From: Actinomycetota bacterium
Lineage (GTDB): Bacteria > Actinomycetota > Humimicrobiia > Humimicrobiales > Humimicrobiaceae
Assembly (NCBI GenBank): GCA_004376325.1
Contig: SOKC01000095.1
Coordinates: 1 to 20,155 of the forward strand
DNA: 20,155 bases
Reading direction: 5' to 3'
Shown here: piece after piece, positions 15,762 to 20,155 of the stretch
Position numbering within the stretch: the first letter of the stretch is position 1
Layout: the number at the start of each line of letters is the position of its first letter
Position numbers and translations under genes: made by a program
Notes under the pieces: generated by a model
What the model was told of the DNA's origin: nothing
Databases searched by the model: none
The model's input: only the letters and a program-made list of their open reading frames with translations

Positions 15762-17199
15762 AATATGGAAGGGCAGGATAGAAAAAAATACTGATAAAAC
15801 GGTTGATAAATTTACCTGTTCCATAGACATAGATAAAAGCTTATATCTATATGATCTTACCGGAACAGCAGCTTATGCGATTGGACTTAATAAGATCGGA
15901 ATTATCCCGGATGATGAGCTTAAAAAAATTCTTTATGGTCTAAAAACAGTTAAAAGAAATATTGAGGAAGGTAGTATTGATACAAGTCTTTATGAAGATA
16001 TTCACAGTCTGGTTGAATCTGAACTGGAAAAAATAATTGGAGATACAGGAATGAAAATTCATACCGGAAGGAGCAGGAATGACCAGGTTGTGCTGGATGA
16101 AAAACTTTTTTTAAAAGATGCCTTAATAGATGTAATAACTAAGATTTTAGCTCTGCAGGGAAATATATTAAAAATTGCAGAAAGTAAAATCGATATTGTT
16201 ATTCCAGCGTATACCCATATGCAAAAAGCCCAGCCTGTTCTGCTTTCGCATTACTTTCTCTCTTTTTTTAAAAAGTTTGAGAGAGATACCGACAACCTTT
16301 TTTTCAATTTTGAAACCTGCGATTATATGCCGCTGGGAGCTGCAGCCTGTGCGGGTAGCGGATATAAGCTGGATAGAAAACTACTAAAAGAACTTCTTGA
16401 ATTTAAAGATCTTGATTCTAATAGTATGGACATAGTGGGGAACAGGGATTTTTTAATAGATTTTATATATTCCTGCAGCAAGATAATGCTGCATCTGAGC
16501 AGGTTATGTGAAGACCTTATTATATATAATACCAGTGAGTTTTCATTTATTGAAATAGATGAAGATTTTTGTACAGGCAGCAGCATAATGCCTCAAAAAA
16601 AGAATCCTGATGTTCTGGAGTTAATAAGGGGCAAGAGCTCCCTTGTTATCGGCAGTCTCATGCAGTCAATGATACTTCTTAAAGGCTTGCCTTCAACCTA
16701 TAACAGGGATCTTCAGGAAGATAAAAAAATACTGCTCAGCGCTTATAAGGAGACCTCTGACAGTATTGAATTATTTTCTAAGTTACTTGAGAAAATAAAA
16801 TTCAATAGCATAAAAATTAATAATGCCCTGAAAGAGGGATTTTTAGAAGCTACCGATATTGCCGACTATCTGGTAAAGAAGGGTGAAAGTTTTAGAAAAG
16901 CGCATAACATTGTAGGAAAGATTGTACGGATTTGTATTGATAAAAAGATATCATTCAAAGATTTAGAGATAGAGGAGCTTAAAAATCATTCGCCTTATTT
17001 TGAAAGTGATATACATGATATGGTAAAAATTCAGTCATGCATATCAAGTAAAAAAGTGGAATGCGGTACAGAAAGAGGGCAGGTAATTTTAAATATTGAA
17101 TCAGGAAAGAAAAAAATAAAAGATAGCGGGAACAAACTCAAAGATTTAATCAAAAGGACTCCTAAATTTGAGAAAATCATAAAATACATCGACGCTTAA
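15751..17199 (+). CDS. argH: Argininosuccinate lyase
   Basis: ArgH splits argininosuccinate into arginine and fumarate, the last step. The 482-residue protein is slightly longer than the usual 460 or so. Family landmarks are HTGRSRNDQV (104-113), YTHMQKAQP (154-162, His156) and the superfamily signature GSSIMPQKKNPDVLELIRG (276-294) with the catalytic serine in its flexible loop. The fumarase/aspartase-fold helices are intact. ATG 15751 lies inside the end of argG and has GAGGAAG before it, so translation is coupled. It ends the core arg operon; the next gene starts 24 nt later. Confidence 0.96.
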   Translation: MGNKIWKGRIEKNTDKTVDKFTCSIDIDKSLYLYDLTGTAAYAIGLNKIGIIPDDELKKILYGLKTVKRNIEEGSIDTSLYEDIHSLVESELEKIIGDTGMKIHTGRSRNDQVVLDEKLFLKDALIDVITKILALQGNILKIAESKIDIVIPAYTHMQKAQPVLLSHYFLSFFKKFERDTDNLFFNFETCDYMPLGAAACAGSGYKLDRKLLKELLEFKDLDSNSMDIVGNRDFLIDFIYSCSKIMLHLSRLCEDLIIYNTSEFSFIEIDEDFCTGSSIMPQKKNPDVLELIRGKSSLVIGSLMQSMILLKGLPSTYNRDLQEDKKILLSAYKETSDSIELFSKLLEKIKFNSIKINNALKEGFLEATDIADYLVKKGESFRKAHNIVGKIVRICIDKKISFKDLEIEELKNHSPYFESDIHDMVKIQSCISSKKVECGTERGQVILNIESGKKKIKDSGNKLKDLIKRTPKFEKIIKYIDA

Positions 17200-17223
17200 G
17201 GATTCATATTTCAGATTTAAAAA

Positions 17224-19542
17224 ATGAATCACACCATAAATAAAATAGAGCTGACAGCACCGGCGGGAGGCTGGGATCAATTGGTAGCGGCGGTTAACGC
17301 TGGCGCTGATTCTGTTTATATGGGATATAAAAAATTTGGCGCCAGAGCGTATGCTGAAAATTTTGATATAAATCAAATAAAAAAAGCAGTAGGCTTTGCT
17401 CACAGTCATGGTGTAAAAGTATATTTAACCTTAAATACACTGATAAAAGATAGAGAAATACCAGAGGTAATAAATTTCCTGAACCAATACATTTATATAT
17501 GTTCTGACGGAATTATTATTCAGGACTATGGTATATATAAAATTCTAAAAGATTTGTTTAAGAACATTCCAATTCACGCAAGTACACAACTTAACATTCA
17601 TAATATTTATTCATTAAAATTGTCAGGCAATCTTGGATTTAAAAGAGCCATCCTTGCTAGAGAAATGACTCTGGATGAAATAAAAGATTTATGCAAAAAA
17701 AAGTTGATGGAAATAGAGGTATTCGGTCATGGTTCTCAGTGCTATTCATACTCGGGAAGCTGTTATTTCAGTTCATTTGTAGGAGGCAGAAGCGGTAACA
17801 GAGGAAAATGCACCCAGCCCTGCCGAATGAAATATAAGATCCTGGAAAGAGATGCCGGTAAATATAATTATATTATCGCGGATGGAAGTTATATATTCAG
17901 TAAAAGCGATTTATGCGTACAGGGTATTATACCCGAAATTATAGAAGCAGGAATCAGCGCCATAAAAATAGAAGGAAGAATGAAATCTCCGGAATACGTA
18001 GGCATGGTCACTAAAATTTACAGAAAATATATAGATCTATATTATGAGAATCCTTTGAATTTTAATGTAGATGAATATGACTTTTATAAACTGGAACAAA
18101 TATTTTCAAGAGAAATGGGAACCGGATATTTAAAACAAAAGTATCCCGCAGACATCATATCATTAAAAAAATCAGGAAGTATCGGAAATTTTTTAGGCAG
18201 AGTTTATAAGATAGATTATGAAGGCAATGATAGGAAAAATTTACTGGTAAAATCTATTTACATAAGGAGCAGGTGGAAAATAAATAAATGCGATATTATC
18301 GAAATATGGACTAAAAAGGGCAACAGCCGGATAAGTATTAGAAACTTTAAGCTGATAGATGAAAAAGATAAAAGATATACATATGAAATTGCGCTAAATA
18401 AAAGAAGCAGTATTTTGGAAAAAGATAGAGTATTTAAATATTTTGATAAGAAAATAGATGACGAAGCCAAATCTTTGTTTAAATATGATATTAATAAAGA
18501 TAGGGCAGCAGTACCTTGCAGTGTAAAAACCACGGGTAATAAAATAAATGAAAAAGAAATTAAAAATTACTTAAATAAATTTCTATTAAAGAATAATAAA
18601 TCCGCGGGGGAAGAACCAGAACCTAAATTGACTCTCTCTTCCTATATATACGAACAGGAGTGCATTGAACCTGCTGTAGATAAAGGAATTACTCATATCA
18701 TTTACAGTGATTTTAAAGAGCTGACAGGTGAAAGTGGTTTTAGGAGCAGTATAATCAAATCTTTAAAGAAATATAATGAATTTAAAGATATAAAAATATC
18801 AATTAATACTCCGTCAATTTTATATGACCATGATTTTATGCATCTTAAGAAAAATATTTTAAAATTACTGGATTTTGGATTAAACAATTTTAAAATATCA
18901 AATCCGGGAGTACTGGAATTATTAAATGGAATAGGCGGTAAGAACAGGCCTGATATTAACCTCTATTTAGGCTTCAATTTTAACTTATTCAATAGTTTAT
19001 CATTAGTTTTTTTCAATGATATTATGAATTTAAAAACTACTTTGAAAGGAATAGAATTTTCTCCTGAGCTAAACCTGGAAGAAATTTTAAAAATAATATT
19101 GAATGTAAAAAATTTATTTAAGGATGAAATAGAATTTTCTATCTTTGGTCACGGTTACTTTCCGGTTATGAATTCAAGATACAAGATTAAATTCCTTACA
19201 GACAAAGATGGCGGTGGTAATTTTTATATAGAGGACATTAAAGGTTACAGGTTTCCTGTCGATTCAGATTACAATGAAAATATGATAATTTTTAATTCAA
19301 GGAATATCTGCACTTTATTTAATCTTGACAATGTAAAAGCTAGTGGGGTCAACAATATTATTATAGATAGTAGATTCCTGGAGAAAAAAGATTTCTACAA
19401 GATAATAAAGAGTTACAGAGAGGCAATAGATATTCTTTATAACAAGGGTACCGGAAAATATAAAATTTTTACTTCCTATCTGCAGGATGATTACTTGTTT
19501 AGAAACTATTCAAAAGGACATTTGTTTCGTGGAGTAGAGTGA
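17224..19542 (+). CDS. U32-family protein, RlhA-like with C-terminal extension
   Basis: The N-terminal half is a peptidase U32 domain: ELTAPAGGWDQLVAAVNAGADSVYMG (9-34), VYLTLNTLI, HASTQLNIHN, and the hallmark FGHGSQCYSYSGSC...GGRSGNRGKCTQPCR (167-201). Cys173, 180, 196, 200 and 231 are candidates for the [4Fe-4S] ligands found in this family. Named members (RlhA, TrhP, UbiU/UbiV) are hydroxylases rather than proteases; RlhA makes 5-hydroxycytidine in 23S rRNA. The 772-residue length with a DUF3656-like C-terminal half is closest to RlhA, but the exact substrate is not shown. Base use is very AT/lysine-rich in the second half. It follows argH by 24 nt without a visible promoter or strong Shine-Dalgarno and may be the last gene of the transcript. 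Confidence 0.85.
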   Translation: MNHTINKIELTAPAGGWDQLVAAVNAGADSVYMGYKKFGARAYAENFDINQIKKAVGFAHSHGVKVYLTLNTLIKDREIPEVINFLNQYIYICSDGIIIQDYGIYKILKDLFKNIPIHASTQLNIHNIYSLKLSGNLGFKRAILAREMTLDEIKDLCKKKLMEIEVFGHGSQCYSYSGSCYFSSFVGGRSGNRGKCTQPCRMKYKILERDAGKYNYIIADGSYIFSKSDLCVQGIIPEIIEAGISAIKIEGRMKSPEYVGMVTKIYRKYIDLYYENPLNFNVDEYDFYKLEQIFSREMGTGYLKQKYPADIISLKKSGSIGNFLGRVYKIDYEGNDRKNLLVKSIYIRSRWKINKCDIIEIWTKKGNSRISIRNFKLIDEKDKRYTYEIALNKRSSILEKDRVFKYFDKKIDDEAKSLFKYDINKDRAAVPCSVKTTGNKINEKEIKNYLNKFLLKNNKSAGEEPEPKLTLSSYIYEQECIEPAVDKGITHIIYSDFKELTGESGFRSSIIKSLKKYNEFKDIKISINTPSILYDHDFMHLKKNILKLLDFGLNNFKISNPGVLELLNGIGGKNRPDINLYLGFNFNLFNSLSLVFFNDIMNLKTTLKGIEFSPELNLEEILKIILNVKNLFKDEIEFSIFGHGYFPVMNSRYKIKFLTDKDGGGNFYIEDIKGYRFPVDSDYNENMIIFNSRNICTLFNLDNVKASGVNNIIIDSRFLEKKDFYKIIKSYREAIDILYNKGTGKYKIFTSYLQDDYLFRNYSKGHLFRGVE

Positions 19543-19615
19543 ATAAACAATATTATTCCCGGTTTCCTTTTACCTTTTACTCCTCCTCATCTCCACTTTT
19601 TTCTTCTTGCTCTTG

Positions 19616-20155
19616 CTATTCTTCTTCAACCTCTTCCAGAACTTCTATTGCAACTGTAGAGCCATGATTTAGATATGTATTGATTCCAGGTATTTGATTT
19701 ATAACTGTACCGGTAGCTGTACCGGCAGCAGCAGAATCGGGAGATATTTTAACAACAAATCCTAAGCCTTCAAGTTTGGTTACAGCATCTTCTTTAGTCA
19801 TAGTTATAACATCCGGCACTTTTATACCCTTGCTTATTTTGATAATTATTTCCTGGGATTTATCATAAAGGGTCCCACTTACAGGTGTTTGAGAAAATAT
19901 TTTATCTTTTTCGTTGCTATTTTCTTCAAAATCTTCTCCTTCCATTATTAAAATATCGTTAAAACCAGCAGTTTTTAGTGTATTTTTTGCGTCTTCTTTT
20001 GTCATCCCTATAACATCGGGAATCAAGGCCTGGGGATTTTCACCCTTGCTTACATATAAGATCACACTTGTTGATTTAGAGACCTTTGAATATGGAACAG
20101 GTTCCTGATCAAATATTTTGTCAGCCGGCTGTTCATTGCTGAATTCATATATTAT
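19616..20155 (-). CDS. PASTA-repeat protein, C-terminal part (cut by right edge)
   Basis: The minus-strand frame is open to the window end, so the N-terminus is missing; 179 residues are visible. They contain about three PASTA repeats: the end of one (EQPADKIFDQEPVPYSKVSKSTSVILYVSKG), one complete (IPDVIGMTKEDAKNTLKTAG to IIKISKG), and one complete (VPDVITMTKEDAVTKLEGLG to VAIEVLEE). PASTA repeats bind muropeptides or peptidoglycan outside the cell, usually at the C-terminus of PknB/PrkC-type Ser/Thr kinases or penicillin-binding proteins. Which of these it is cannot be told, since neither kinase nor transpeptidase lies in view. The tail is acidic (EEVEEE) and stops at TAG; beyond it 12 in-frame acidic codons continue to TAA (19577-19579). 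It converges on the U32 gene with a 73-bp gap and no convincing terminator. Confidence 0.88.
   Translation of the reverse strand: MIYEFSNEQPADKIFDQEPVPYSKVSKSTSVILYVSKGENPQALIPDVIGMTKEDAKNTLKTAGFNDILIMEGEDFEENSNEKDKIFSQTPVSGTLYDKSQEIIIKISKGIKVPDVITMTKEDAVTKLEGLGFVVKISPDSAAAGTATGTVINQIPGINTYLNHGSTVAIEVLEEVEEE

Noticed and set aside
19577..19618. TAG recoding as an amino acid codon in this organism
   Set aside because: TAG ends the radical SAM, antitoxin and FkbM genes, with no meaningful extension beyond it in those cases; a single-gene event is more likely.
1..20155. CRISPR arrays, insertion sequences, tRNA or rRNA genes, phage modules
   Set aside because: No regularly spaced repeats, transposase motifs, cloverleaf-like segments or rRNA stretches were seen; almost all of the window is accounted for by the listed genes.

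Overview
The window is a gene-dense, AT-rich bacterial chromosome segment with about 20 protein genes. All but the last read on the + strand. It is dominated by two housekeeping blocks: infC-rpmI-rplT-pheS-pheT (translation) and argC-J-B-D-F-R-G-H (arginine biosynthesis), in that order. The run infC-rpmI-rplT ... pheS-pheT ... argCJBDFRGH, with argR between argF and argG, is the gene order of Actinobacteria such as Mycobacterium tuberculosis. A PASTA-repeat protein at the right edge fits a Gram-positive-type cell. The low G+C is unlike cultured Actinobacteria. My inference is therefore an uncultured low-GC lineage of, or near, Actinobacteriota (for example the OPB41/Humimicrobiia type). I cannot prove this from the sequence alone.

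Layout. 2-1012 is the 3' part of a radical SAM/SPASM-like protein cut by the left edge. 1010-1222 holds a near-consensus promoter and a leader with mutually exclusive terminator and antiterminator pairings, which looks like an L20-type autoregulatory leader. It is followed by infC (no ordinary start codon at the Shine-Dalgarno), rpmI, rplT, pheS and pheT. A metallo-beta-lactamase-fold hydrolase (5952-6680) follows pheT closely. Between it and argC lies a small accessory block: an AbrB-type antitoxin with a RelE/ParE-type toxin, a terminator, and an FkbM-family methyltransferase.

8492-8552 carries the argC promoter with two 20-bp-spaced, ARG-box-like repeats. The arg operon (8575-17199) encodes the steps from acetylglutamate to arginine by the acetyl-recycling (ArgJ) route, plus its own repressor ArgR. 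Gene junctions are tight (ATGA overlap argB/argD, 1-nt gap argD/argF, 11-nt overlap argG/argH). A U32-family protein with RlhA-like Cys motifs (17224-19542) follows argH by 24 nt and may share the transcript. On the opposite strand, converging on it, is the C-terminal part of a PASTA-repeat protein that runs off the right edge. Its TAG stop is followed in frame by 12 more acidic codons and a TAA.

I found no CRISPR array, tRNA, rRNA, insertion sequence or obviously new multi-gene system. The points most worth a second look are the infC initiation region and leader, the argC operator-like repeats, the actinobacterial synteny in an AT-rich genome, and the PASTA gene's C-terminal stop.
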